From positions 5,198,501 to 5,262,500 of the forward strand of contig NZ_CP104067.1 in the NCBI RefSeq assembly GCF_026651875.1: a stretch of 64,000 bases of DNA, written 5' to 3'. The translations under genes and the position numbers were made by a program. The notes below the pieces were generated by a model, which searched no databases, had not been told where the DNA came from, and was given only the letters and a program-made list of their open reading frames with translations. Below are positions 33,167-41,696 of the stretch, in pieces. The first letter of the stretch is position 1, and each line of letters begins with the position of its first letter. Source of the stretch: Alicyclobacillus fastidiosus (lineage in GTDB: Bacteria > Bacillota > Bacilli > Alicyclobacillales > Alicyclobacillaceae).

Positions 33167-33832
33167 GTGCACGATGCCACGACATTTTACGACATTGTGG
33201 GCCGGTTCGCAAAAGACTACTATGTGCCGGACATCTTATTGCCAACTTCCTCGTGTATCTTCGTCCTCGAATCCCCCCACAGTCAGGAGGTCAAACACGG
33301 CGCACCCGTAGCCGGAAGTTCCGGTGCGACGATGAGCAAGCACCTCTTTGGGCCCGAATGCGCGCGGCAGCCGCTCGGCCTTCTGGTCAAGGAGAACGCC
33401 CGGACGCGGGAGAATCCGCGCCTCAATGGCATCGGCCTCGTCAACGTGTGCAATGTTCCACTGCAGAAGTCGGCCTACGGAACCAAACCACCTGCGTCCA
33501 TCCCAGACGATTGGTTTGCAGACATGGAATACGTCCGATCGAACAGCCAGCGGGTAAAGTACCAGACGGATCGGCAGAATCAAATTCAGGATTGGCTGAC
33601 GGGGAATTTGCGGGCGAAACTGTTGACCTTTTGCAAGAAGCAGTTGACGCTCATCCCGTGCGGGCGCTTCGCCCAAAAGTACGTGCGCCTGGCAGCTGTC
33701 CACGACGATAGCTGGGTCGTCATCGACGACGTTCCCCACCCTTCGTACAACAGTTGGGATCGACCTCGGTACCAAGCGCAGGTGGCGGCCGTGCGCCGCG
33801 CGGTGGAGCGGGCAGCAACCCTACTTCGGTGA
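33167..33832 (+). CDS. Possible uracil-DNA-glycosylase-superfamily-like protein
   Basis: A 221-residue soluble protein. An N-terminal block CIFVLESPHSQEV followed by Gly/Ser-rich PVAGSSG, a middle GIGLVNVCNVPLQ, and a C-terminal IDDVPHPSYNSW are arranged like the motifs of the uracil-DNA glycosylase fold (an early active-site loop and a late HPS motif). A DNA-repair or base-excision role is therefore possible but not proven; the water-activating residues are not canonical. I chose GTG 33167 because aggagg is 10 bases upstream; GTG 33158 is too close to it and a start at 33041 has no ribosome site. It is divergent from qox and followed by a convergent gene. Confidence 0.55.
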   Translation: MHDATTFYDIVGRFAKDYYVPDILLPTSSCIFVLESPHSQEVKHGAPVAGSSGATMSKHLFGPECARQPLGLLVKENARTRENPRLNGIGLVNVCNVPLQKSAYGTKPPASIPDDWFADMEYVRSNSQRVKYQTDRQNQIQDWLTGNLRAKLLTFCKKQLTLIPCGRFAQKYVRLAAVHDDSWVVIDDVPHPSYNSWDRPRYQAQVAAVRRAVERAATLLR

Positions 33833-33857
33833 AACTAGTGTCACTTTGCGAACGAAG

Positions 33858-34409
33858 TCAGTCAGATGAGGCGGCGTTTGTTCGAGCGTCGCCACCGCTC
33901 TCTTCGGACACTTGGTCGAGAAATTTGCGAATGCGACGGCGCGCAGAGAGCCGGTATACCACCTTGTCGTCGCCATACTTCAACAGACACGTGAAGATCT
34001 TCGCGCGACCGTTTCTCTTGAAGCGCCAAACGTACTTGAGAAAATCGATGTCCAGGCGCTCGGGGCAACCGGCGCCCATGTCCGGCCGGGTGCGCCCCCA
34101 GTGGCGGACGACTCGTTTGAGGCAGCGATAGAGGCAGAGGGTCCGCGGGAGGTCGAGCCAAATCACGGTGTCCGCCGCCGCCACGCGCAAGTGCAATGTA
34201 CTACCGTAGTTGCCGTCGACGACCCAGGTCGGCTGCGCCAGAACGCCCTCGTGGATGGCCGCCCATTCCTCGGAACTTCGCTCCACCCACCCCGGTTTCC
34301 AGTACAGGCTGTCGAGATGGTAGAGTGGGAGTCCAAGTCGCCGCGACAACTCTCTGGAAAACGTGGACTTGCCCGCACCTGGAGAGCCAATGACAATAAT
34401 GCGCTTCAA
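33858..34409 (-). CDS. P-loop nucleoside/shikimate kinase-like protein (FlaR/topology-modulation family)
   Basis: A 183-residue P-loop protein with Walker A GSPGAGKST (8-16), a lid-like Arg-rich region (YRCLKRVVRHWGRTRPDMG) and the pattern YHLDSLYWKPGW and WVVDGNYG typical of proteins annotated as adenylate kinase-like or DNA topology modulation protein FlaR. It probably phosphorylates a small molecule; the substrate is unknown and the topology name is historical. It is monocistronic or weakly linked to the phosphoesterase gene upstream (58 bases). Confidence 0.8.
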   Translation of the reverse strand: MKRIIVIGSPGAGKSTFSRELSRRLGLPLYHLDSLYWKPGWVERSSEEWAAIHEGVLAQPTWVVDGNYGSTLHLRVAAADTVIWLDLPRTLCLYRCLKRVVRHWGRTRPDMGAGCPERLDIDFLKYVWRFKRNGRAKIFTCLLKYGDDKVVYRLSARRRIRKFLDQVSEESGGDARTNAASSD

Positions 34410-34467
34410 ATTGTATCCCCCTCATCGCCTGCGATCCGTACGTCTGTAGGGGCGGTTCCCCCGCGTA

Positions 34468-35187
34468 TCACGGGCGCGCTTCGCGCAAGAGCCTCGTCAG
34501 GTACGGCACGTTTGGATAATCGACCTCCCGCAGGCGCCGTATAGCCGCGTCGACATCGTAGGGCACGCGCCGAAGATTGATGTCGACCCGCGCCCGATGA
34601 AACTCGACCACGGCGTACGACGCCTGTGGAATTCCGTCAAACGGCAAGCCTACACTGCCCAAGTTCAACAGCGTCCGGTCCCCAATTTGCCTGACGTAGG
34701 GCAAATGAATGTGCCCATATAAAAACACGTTTGCGTCGTGCCCGCAAAAGACCTTTTGCTCGACCGTCTGTTCGTCCGCGAATTCCTGAAGAACGGCAAA
34801 CAAATCGTGCGGTGTCGCATGAAAGGCGAACCACTCGACGCCGTTGACGCGCTCGGACAGCGTCATCGGAAGCTGCTCGAGATACTGAATATCGCCCGTC
34901 GTCAACTGGGAGACGGTGAACTGTCGTTCCGCACTCATCATCACGAACCTATCCTCTGACACTTGACCAGGCTGAATGCCCGTCACAACCCATTCGTCTG
35001 CATTTCCCTTGAGGACGTCGGCGGCAGCGGATTGCACGAGTTCCAAACACGCCTTCGGATCCGGCCCCCGGTAGCAGATGTCCCCTAACACGTACACTTT
35101 GTCGCAGCCTAGGGAACGGATATCGTCCAACACCGCTCGCAACGCCACCGCATTTCCGTGAATGTCCGATATAAATGCAACTCGCAT
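34468..35187 (-). CDS. Calcineurin-like metallophosphoesterase
   Basis: A 239-residue phosphoesterase with the full set of metal-binding motifs: SDIHGN (Asp8, His10), GDICYRG, GNADEW, FHATP and YGHIHLPY. It belongs to the YfcE/diadenosine-tetraphosphatase-like branch that acts on phosphodiesters or phosphomonoesters in the cytoplasm. The start ATG 35187 has aggaggtg upstream. Substrate unknown. Confidence 0.88.
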   Translation of the reverse strand: MRVAFISDIHGNAVALRAVLDDIRSLGCDKVYVLGDICYRGPDPKACLELVQSAAADVLKGNADEWVVTGIQPGQVSEDRFVMMSAERQFTVSQLTTGDIQYLEQLPMTLSERVNGVEWFAFHATPHDLFAVLQEFADEQTVEQKVFCGHDANVFLYGHIHLPYVRQIGDRTLLNLGSVGLPFDGIPQASYAVVEFHRARVDINLRRVPYDVDAAIRRLREVDYPNVPYLTRLLREARP

Positions 35188-35481
35188 GCGTACACCTCCT
35201 GAATGTCTATCGCCACCCTGCAGATTGAGTTGGTGGATGTGCGGTTTTGCAGTTAAATCCCTCCCCTTGAGGATACCCTACGACTGCTATATTTTGGACT
35301 CTACCGTCCGCAATCCGCTCAATTTCACAAGTGCGCGCCAACCGTCTTCGTCGTTCTACGCTGAATTCATCCGACCTTTTGCGGTTTATTCGGACGAACA
35401 CCAGCCGCTCGCCTTCGTGCGACGCCCATACGTTTGTGATATATTTCATTGGTCGAAATAAATGTGGAAGGGGTGTGAACC

Positions 35482-36936
35482 ATGAGCACTCAACAGAAAG
35501 AGCTCATCTCGAGGCGATATCCGTGGATGGTTCTGTCCGTGACAAGCCTTGGCGTTTTGTTGACCCTTCTCAATGTAGGAACGCTCAACGTGGCATTGCC
35601 TGTTGTCTCTCGCCATTTTCACGCTACCGCGATCACGGCAAACTGGATCTTGCTCTCATACATGTTGTTTAACACCGTCTTCATCCTCATCTTCGGTCGG
35701 CTCGCCGATATGTTCGGCCGCCGCAGGCTATATATCATTGGATTGTCCGCGTTTACAATCGTCAGCCTACTCATTGGCTTCGCGCCAAACATCTGGGTCC
35801 TCCTCGTCCTTCGGGTCGTCCAAGCGGCGGGCGGGGCGATTGTCGTAACCAACACGACGCCGCTGTTGACCGACGCGTTTCCGGAGAAATCACTTCCCAA
35901 GGGGCTTGGCATCAATGTGCTCGTCGCATCTGTGGCACAACTCGTGGGCCCGGTCGTCGGCGGGTTCTTCGCGTCCGTGCTCGGGTGGCAATGGGTGTTC
36001 TGGTTCAACGTGCCGTTCGGGGTCATCGGCGTGATTTGGGCGATGATCACGCTCCGGTCGATGCCATCTACAGGCACGCGCGAAGCGTTCGACCTTCCGG
36101 GGAACATCTTGATTTTCTTCGCGCTCGGCGGCGCCATTCTGGCACTGTCGGAAGGCAGTACGCTCGGGTGGGGCAACCCGATTGTCGTGGCGGGATTACT
36201 TGCGTTTGTCATCTTGACACCGATTTTTCTGCACATCGAGTGGCGCGCGAAGTCGCCGCTGATGGACTTGCGGCTGTTTGGGCAGCGGCGATATGCGATG
36301 GCCTACACGTCCGCCTTTCTCAACTCGTTCGCCAGGTCTGCAGTGGTGCTGCTGATGGCGCTCTACTACCAAACACTCGATCACGCCTCAGCCTTCACCG
36401 CCGGCCTGGCCGTGCTCCCGGTCACCGCCGGAATGCTTTTGTTGTCCCCTGTCGCTGGGTCGCTGGCCAGCCGCTATGACGCGCGCCTCCTGTCGAGTTT
36501 GGGGCTGGCGCTGTCTGGGCTGGGCGTACTCGTTCTCATCTTTGAAGTCGGGCCGGCGAGTTCGTTCGCATGGGCCGCGGTGGGGATGTTTCTCGTCGGA
36601 GCCGGGACCGCACTGTTCATGACGCCAAATACGTCCTCCATCATGACGACGATAGACCCCGCACACAGAGGGACGGCGAACGGTCTGCGGTCAATGTTGC
36701 AGAACATGGGGCAAGTCGTGAGTACCGCCTTGTCGTTGATGCTCGTCACGGCAAGTCTGCCGCCGCGCCTGCAGGCCAGTATCTATGGAGGGAATGCCGT
36801 CGCATTGCCACAACGCGACGTCCACTTGATTGTGGTCGGCTTCCGGACCGCGTTGTTTGCGATGCTCATCGCGACCCTCATCGGCGTGTTGACGTCGCTC
36901 GTCCGCGGCCAGCGCAAGCATGCGCAAGCGCATTGA
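35482..36936 (+). CDS. MFS drug exporter, DHA2 (14-TMS, EmrB/QacA) family
   Basis: A 484-residue proton-coupled exporter with about 14 membrane helices. The motif between helices 2 and 3 is GRLADMFGRRRLYI, and the DHA-type motif C of helix 5 is GLGINVLVASVAQLVGPVVGG. It would pump cationic or amphipathic drugs out of the cell. ATG 35482 follows aaggggtg. No regulator gene is adjacent. The gene is monocistronic. Confidence 0.9.
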   Translation: MSTQQKELISRRYPWMVLSVTSLGVLLTLLNVGTLNVALPVVSRHFHATAITANWILLSYMLFNTVFILIFGRLADMFGRRRLYIIGLSAFTIVSLLIGFAPNIWVLLVLRVVQAAGGAIVVTNTTPLLTDAFPEKSLPKGLGINVLVASVAQLVGPVVGGFFASVLGWQWVFWFNVPFGVIGVIWAMITLRSMPSTGTREAFDLPGNILIFFALGGAILALSEGSTLGWGNPIVVAGLLAFVILTPIFLHIEWRAKSPLMDLRLFGQRRYAMAYTSAFLNSFARSAVVLLMALYYQTLDHASAFTAGLAVLPVTAGMLLLSPVAGSLASRYDARLLSSLGLALSGLGVLVLIFEVGPASSFAWAAVGMFLVGAGTALFMTPNTSSIMTTIDPAHRGTANGLRSMLQNMGQVVSTALSLMLVTASLPPRLQASIYGGNAVALPQRDVHLIVVGFRTALFAMLIATLIGVLTSLVRGQRKHAQAH

Positions 36937-37072
36937 GGTTCCATCCAGCTCGCCTTCGTTTCCCAACAGCGACGAAGCTGTTGTTCCCAGCATAGAAGGG
37001 GTAGCACGAATGTGGTAGTGAATGCTTTCACCTATCCGATATGACAATTGCCATGTGGGGCCGCACCCGTCA

Positions 37073-38548
37073 CTACGGGAGCATCGCTGGTGGCCCCACC
37101 TGTTCGCCCTGAAATAGGGTCTTGAGACTCGGGATGTGTCTAAGGTCCGACAGAATGAGCAGATGGTCACCCGAGCGCAGCTTTGTCGACCCCCGCGGGA
37201 CGACCACCTGGTTCCCGCGCACGATACCGTAGCACAACGTGTTTTCCGGAAACTTGATCTCCACCATGCGCTTGTCGACGAGGCGAGACGTCTGTCCGAT
37301 TTCCACAGGGAGAATCACGGCGTTCTCGCGTGTGATGGAAATCAGGTCGAGGATGTTTTCGGACGGTGTGGGTTCGAGCAGATCGAGTTTTTCCGCGACC
37401 CAGTTCACGGTCAATCCCTGAACCAGCGTCGACGCGATGACGACGAAGAACACCACTTCGATCAACACGATGTACCCAGTGACCTGCGCTTCGACAGCGG
37501 AGAGAATCAGGACAATCGGGGCGGCTCCGCGCAGCCCTGCCCACGCCATGAAGGCCCGCTCCTTGGCGGTGAACCCCATCCACAACGTCGACACCCAGAC
37601 CGCGGCCGGACGCGCCAAAAACAACGCGCCAACGGCGAGCAATACGCCAGGTCCAGCGAGATAAGCCAAGTCGCGCGGCACGAGGAACAGCCCTAGTACC
37701 ACGAACATGAGTATGTGCATGGTCCAAGCGAGCCCTTCATGAAAGCGGAGGATGCTGTAGCGGTGCTCGAGACGCCGATTGGATAGCACGACACTCGTCA
37801 CGTACACCGCCAAAAAACCACTTCCGTACAGGGACTGCGCGAGGGCGAAGGACAACAGCGCGAGACCGAGCGTAAACGCGGGGTACATGCCGCCCGTGTC
37901 GAGATCGATGCTGCGATTGATAAATGAGCCGAAGATGCCGGTGAGGAATCCGATGAAGAACCCAACGCCCATCTGCAGCAAAAATAGCACGAGGGTGTAC
38001 CAGATGGCTTGAGAGATAGAGTGGCCCGTCAACTGTTGCCACTGGATGAGGATGGTCGTCAAAAAAAAGGCCATGGGGTCGTTTGTTCCGGATTCCAGTT
38101 CCATCACATCGACCAGTCGGCGCCGGAGTGCGGTGCCTCCGAGGACGCTGAACACGGAGGCCGCGTCCGTCGAACTGGCGGCGACACCAAGCAATGCAGC
38201 TGCGACGAGGGACACGTGCAGGAGTTCGTACGCCAGCGCCGTCATGATAGCTGCAGACACCACCACGCCGACGGTCGCCAGCGAGATGGACGGTGCGAAA
38301 GCATGTTTGACGCGACGAAGTGACGTGTGGAGGCCACCTTCAAAGAGAATGAAGGCGAGTGCGAGATAGCTCAGGTCCTTCGCCGTCGTGGGGGTGATGG
38401 TCTCGAAAACCGCGGGATAAATGGCCGCGTAGACGGCACCAATCCCGACGAAACTGATCAGCGCAGGGAAACCCAACTGTTTATTTACGCGGACGAGCAA
38501 CACGCCGCACAAAAGAACGACGGCCACGACGAGTGTAATGGTATTCAC
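37073..38548 (-). CDS. CPA1 cation/proton antiporter with C-terminal TrkA_C domain
   Basis: A 491-residue membrane protein: twelve or so helices of the Na+/H+ exchanger fold (residues ~1-390; family motif LLGVAASSTDAASVFSVL with the ion-binding Asp pair region, MELESGTNDP) and a C-terminal RCK/TrkA_C regulatory domain (LVDKRMVEIKFPENTL, RSGDHLLILSDL). It resembles NhaP2/CvrA-type K+(Na+)/H+ antiporters, which fits pH or K+ homeostasis in an acid-tolerant host (inference). GTG 38548 is preferred with ggggg 7 bases upstream; the frame extends to 38608. Confidence 0.88.
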   Translation of the reverse strand: MNTITLVVAVVLLCGVLLVRVNKQLGFPALISFVGIGAVYAAIYPAVFETITPTTAKDLSYLALAFILFEGGLHTSLRRVKHAFAPSISLATVGVVVSAAIMTALAYELLHVSLVAAALLGVAASSTDAASVFSVLGGTALRRRLVDVMELESGTNDPMAFFLTTILIQWQQLTGHSISQAIWYTLVLFLLQMGVGFFIGFLTGIFGSFINRSIDLDTGGMYPAFTLGLALLSFALAQSLYGSGFLAVYVTSVVLSNRRLEHRYSILRFHEGLAWTMHILMFVVLGLFLVPRDLAYLAGPGVLLAVGALFLARPAAVWVSTLWMGFTAKERAFMAWAGLRGAAPIVLILSAVEAQVTGYIVLIEVVFFVVIASTLVQGLTVNWVAEKLDLLEPTPSENILDLISITRENAVILPVEIGQTSRLVDKRMVEIKFPENTLCYGIVRGNQVVVPRGSTKLRSGDHLLILSDLRHIPSLKTLFQGEQVGPPAMLP

Positions 38549-38638
38549 GAAAGGTCCCCCCGGCAGAGTCAATCCTTCACCATTCTGGCCTTTTCCGGGG
38601 GATTTCAAAATGTCCTGGCGCGGCTGAACCCCCTTTTG

Positions 38639-39103
38639 CTACTGCCCGTCCTTCTGCTCTGCGGCGCGCTCGTCCGCGCGCTTTTTCAGGCGCTCGTTGA
38701 ACCGCTCCAAGAGGTACAGGAACTGTCTCTGTTCATCCTCCGTCCAGTCGTCGAGCACTTCTGCGTACAGGTTCCGCCGCGCGTTGCGCACTTCCTGCAA
38801 CTTTTCGATGCCATGCTCGGTCAGTTGCAGCACACTGCTCCTCCTATCCGCAGGCGACAAGTGGCGTTCAATTAACCCCATCTCCACAAGCGGTGGAATT
38901 TGGCGACTCACCGTCGAGATGTCGAGCGCGAATGTGGTGGCGTATTCCCTCGGTGTGCATTCTCCGTTTGTATGGAGGAACAGTAACAGTAGGTATGCAG
39001 ACCGATCTAATTGTGCGGTGCCATACGTGCGCGTGCGGGCAGACTCCACCCTGCGTGCGAACACCGCTACTTCCTGCTCCAGTCGTTGTAGTATATCGTC
39101 CAC
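38639..39103 (-). CDS. MarR-family transcriptional regulator
   Basis: A 154-residue winged-helix regulator with the MarR DNA-binding region (CTPREYATTFALDISTVSRQ, then LVEMGLIERHLSPADRRSSV) at about residues 48-100 and dimerisation helices at both ends. It starts with GTG 39103 after aggag. It is divergent from the MFS exporter at 39264 across a palindromic site at 39168-39184, so it probably represses that exporter and itself, with relief by a drug-like ligand. Confidence 0.88.
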   Translation of the reverse strand: MDDILQRLEQEVAVFARRVESARTRTYGTAQLDRSAYLLLLFLHTNGECTPREYATTFALDISTVSRQIPPLVEMGLIERHLSPADRRSSVLQLTEHGIEKLQEVRNARRNLYAEVLDDWTEDEQRQFLYLLERFNERLKKRADERAAEQKDGQ

Positions 39104-39140
39104 AAAGGTGCACTCCTACTCTGTTATAAATTTTTTTACA

Positions 39141-39192
39141 CAACAAACCTTTTATCAGCCGCCATATAGTTGTATAATACAACTGTTTGTTG
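39141..39192. promoter_or_regulatory. MarR-type operator overlapping the exporter -10
   Basis: A near-perfect 17-bp palindrome (agttgtataatacaact, 39168-39184) contains the -10 hexamer tataat (39173-39178). It is followed by gtttgttg (39185-39192) whose inverse caacaaac lies at 39141-39148, giving nested arms. Palindrome length and position fit a MarR dimer blocking the divergent promoters. Confidence 0.65.
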
Positions 39193-39263
39193 ACGACGTA
39201 CAAAGTGGTGCAGACCCACCCGTCGAGCACACGGCAAACAATCATGAACAGGAGGGCACATGT

Positions 39264-40475
39264 ATGTCAACTCACCAACAGGATGAGCTCGAACTCGAGG
39301 GTGCACAGTCGAATATCCTGCACCAACCGGCACCCGTCTTTGCCGTGGCATTTGCCTGCATTATCGCATTCATGGGACTTGGCCTGGTCGATCCCATTCT
39401 ACCCGCCATTAGCTCGCAGCTCCACGCCTCTAAATCTCAAACGGAGTTATTATTCACCAGTTATAACCTTGTCACAGGGATCGCGATGTTAATCACGGGC
39501 TTCATCAGTACGCGCATTGGCCCAAAGTGGACTCTTCTCACAGGCCTATTTCTGATTGTCGGCTTCTCGTTCCTCGCTGGACATTCCAATACCATCGGTC
39601 AAATCGTCGGCTTCCGCGCTGGATGGGGATTGGGTAACGCCCTCTTCATCGCTACGGCGCTCAGCGTGATCGTCGGCGTCGCACGGGGCACCACGGCGAG
39701 TGCCATCATTCTCTACGAAGCCGCGCTGGGCCTGGGCATCTCCGTGGGGCCGTTGCTCGGTGGAACGCTGGGTGCTCACAGCTGGCGAGATCCGTTTTAC
39801 GGCGTGGCGTGCTTAATGGGAATTGGCTTCATCGCCGTCCTGCTGTTCCTTCGCGGCGTCCCGAAACCGGCGCATCGGACCTCGATAAGCGCACCGTTTA
39901 AAGCGCTCAAGTACAAAGGTTTGCTCACACTCGCACTCACGGCGCTGTTCTACAACTTCGGTTTCTTTACACTCTTGGCATACACGCCGTTCCCGCTTCA
40001 CATGGGCATCCATCAACTCGGATTCGTCTTTTTTGGCTGGGGCATCCTGCTCGCCATCACGTCGGTCTTCGTGGCTCCTCGGCTGGAAGCTCGGTTCGGA
40101 CTCCTGCCGACGATGTACACCATCCTTACGCTTATCACCGTCACCCTGCTCGTGATGGGATTTGGCGTGCGTTCACAGGCAACTTTGGCGATTTGCGTCA
40201 TCGTCGTCGGTGCGTTTCTCGGTATCAACAACACCCTGATCACCACAGCGGTCATGGAATCGGCTCCGGTCGAACGCCCGACGGCATCGGCCGCGTACAG
40301 TTTCGTCCGATTCGTAGGCGGTGGCATCGCGCCTTGGCTGGCGGGTAAACTGAGTGATACCGTAAGTGCAGCCTGCCCGTTTTACGTAGGGGCGCTCGGC
40401 GTAGTCATCGGCATCATTTGCCTGTTCATCGGGCGCAACGCGCTTTCTCACGTCGGCGGCGGAAAATCACATTGA
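39264..40475 (+). CDS. MFS exporter, DHA1 (12-TMS) family
   Basis: A 403-residue membrane exporter with about 12 helices. Helix 1 carries FMGLGLVDPILPAIS and the loop 2-3 motif is degenerate (GFISTRIGPKWTL). Helix 5 has ALGLGISVGPLLGG, the DHA-type motif C. ATG 39264 is preferred: caggaggg lies 7 bases upstream, whereas the frame opens to 38697 over the MarR gene. It is divergent from and presumably repressed by the MarR protein. Likely role: efflux of toxic organic compounds. Confidence 0.88.
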   Translation: MSTHQQDELELEGAQSNILHQPAPVFAVAFACIIAFMGLGLVDPILPAISSQLHASKSQTELLFTSYNLVTGIAMLITGFISTRIGPKWTLLTGLFLIVGFSFLAGHSNTIGQIVGFRAGWGLGNALFIATALSVIVGVARGTTASAIILYEAALGLGISVGPLLGGTLGAHSWRDPFYGVACLMGIGFIAVLLFLRGVPKPAHRTSISAPFKALKYKGLLTLALTALFYNFGFFTLLAYTPFPLHMGIHQLGFVFFGWGILLAITSVFVAPRLEARFGLLPTMYTILTLITVTLLVMGFGVRSQATLAICVIVVGAFLGINNTLITTAVMESAPVERPTASAAYSFVRFVGGGIAPWLAGKLSDTVSAACPFYVGALGVVIGIICLFIGRNALSHVGGGKSH

Positions 40476-40508
40476 CGCACCTCACACAGGTGAAAAAGGA
40501 GCGATGGT

Positions 40509-41519
40509 GTGGAGCTTTATTTTCTTGGCACAGGGGCTGGCATGCCGTCGACTCGGCGAAATGTCACGTCCATCTCGTTACGGCTTAACCAGGAGCGCGG
40601 GACCTTCTGGATGATCGACTGCGGGGAGGGAACCCAGCACCAAGTGCTGTCATCCCCCCTGAAACCGAGTCAATTGGAGAAACTATTTATCACACATCTT
40701 CACGGCGATCACCTATTTGGACTTCCCGGACTCCTCGGGAGCCGTGCATTCCAGGGCGGACTGACTCCACTTGACATCTACGGGCCGAGCGGGTTGCGCG
40801 AGTTTGTCGAAACATCCCTTCGCATCAGTGAAACCCACCTGCCATACGAAGTTCAGGTTCACGAGATCGACGAGGGCCCGATATTTGAAGACCATCAATT
40901 CGTGGTCACCTGCCACCAGCTCGCACACGGCGTTCCTTCCTACGGTTACAGGATGGAAGAACGCGCCGCACCTGGTCGACTCAATCAGGCGAAGTTAGAA
41001 GACGAGGGCATTGCACCAGGTCCAATCTACGGACAACTGAAGGCCGGGATGGATGTCACCCTGCCAAACGGCAGAGTGCTCCGTGCCAAAACCTACCTGT
41101 CTTCGCCGATTCCGGGGCGGAAAGTTGTCATTTTAGGAGATACGACACCGTGTTCAGCAATCGCCACACTGGCCTCTGGCGCAGACGTCCTCGTCCACGA
41201 AGCGACGTACGCATCCGCTGACGAGGCAAAAGCGCACGCGCATCATCACTCAACATCCGTCGACGCGGCCACAGCGGCACGCGAGTCTGGGGTCAAGGCG
41301 CTCATTCTCACCCATGTGAGCGCACGTTATGACGAAGACGCGCTCTGTGCCCTGCTGCGAGAGGCCCAAGTCATTTTTCCGAATACGTTTCTCGCCTCAG
41401 ATCACGCATCGATGCCCATTTTGCGGACCGGTGAGGTCAAGGTCTCTACGCCGGTTCCATCTGCTTCGCGAATCGACCCACCGGTTTCAGAACCCACTGA
41501 TTCAAGGGAATTTCAATAG
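40509..41519 (+). CDS. rnz: Ribonuclease Z
   Basis: A 336-residue metallo-beta-lactamase-fold tRNA 3'-processing endonuclease. The zinc motif THLHGDH (His63, His65, Asp67, His68), GTGAGMPS near the start, the substrate arm region (PGRLNQAKLEDEGIAPGPIY), LGDTTP, the ALILTHVSARY block and the late SDHASMPI are in family order. It starts with GTG 40509, 34 bases after the MFS stop. The C-terminal ~25 residues (after VKVSTPV) are a low-complexity extension beyond typical RNase Z. Confidence 0.92.
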   Translation: MELYFLGTGAGMPSTRRNVTSISLRLNQERGTFWMIDCGEGTQHQVLSSPLKPSQLEKLFITHLHGDHLFGLPGLLGSRAFQGGLTPLDIYGPSGLREFVETSLRISETHLPYEVQVHEIDEGPIFEDHQFVVTCHQLAHGVPSYGYRMEERAAPGRLNQAKLEDEGIAPGPIYGQLKAGMDVTLPNGRVLRAKTYLSSPIPGRKVVILGDTTPCSAIATLASGADVLVHEATYASADEAKAHAHHHSTSVDAATAARESGVKALILTHVSARYDEDALCALLREAQVIFPNTFLASDHASMPILRTGEVKVSTPVPSASRIDPPVSEPTDSREFQ

Positions 41520-41648
41520 AACGGGGCTATCCTAAATGCAGAGAGGACAGGTCGAGAGCACCCGCTAGGACGGATGGGCGCACAAGATTCTGTCGGCTAC
41601 ATCATCTAAAATTGGTGTCCTGGAGGGCACAGCCCCCTTATTTTATAG

Positions 41649-41676
41649 AAAAGCGGCCTCGTAGAAGGCCGCTTTT
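41649..41676. terminator. Bidirectional terminator between rnz and aroA
   Basis: A perfect 11-bp stem (aaaagcggcct / aggccgctttt) with a 6-base loop, T-run on one side and A-run on the other, between convergent genes. Confidence 0.85.
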
Positions 41677-41696
41677 CACGTATTTACGAACTGTCC

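Noticed and set aside
38697..39263. N-terminal extension of the MFS exporter frame back over the MarR gene.
   Set aside because: The clear ribosome site caggaggg at 39249 and the operator-promoter at 39168 place the start at 39264.
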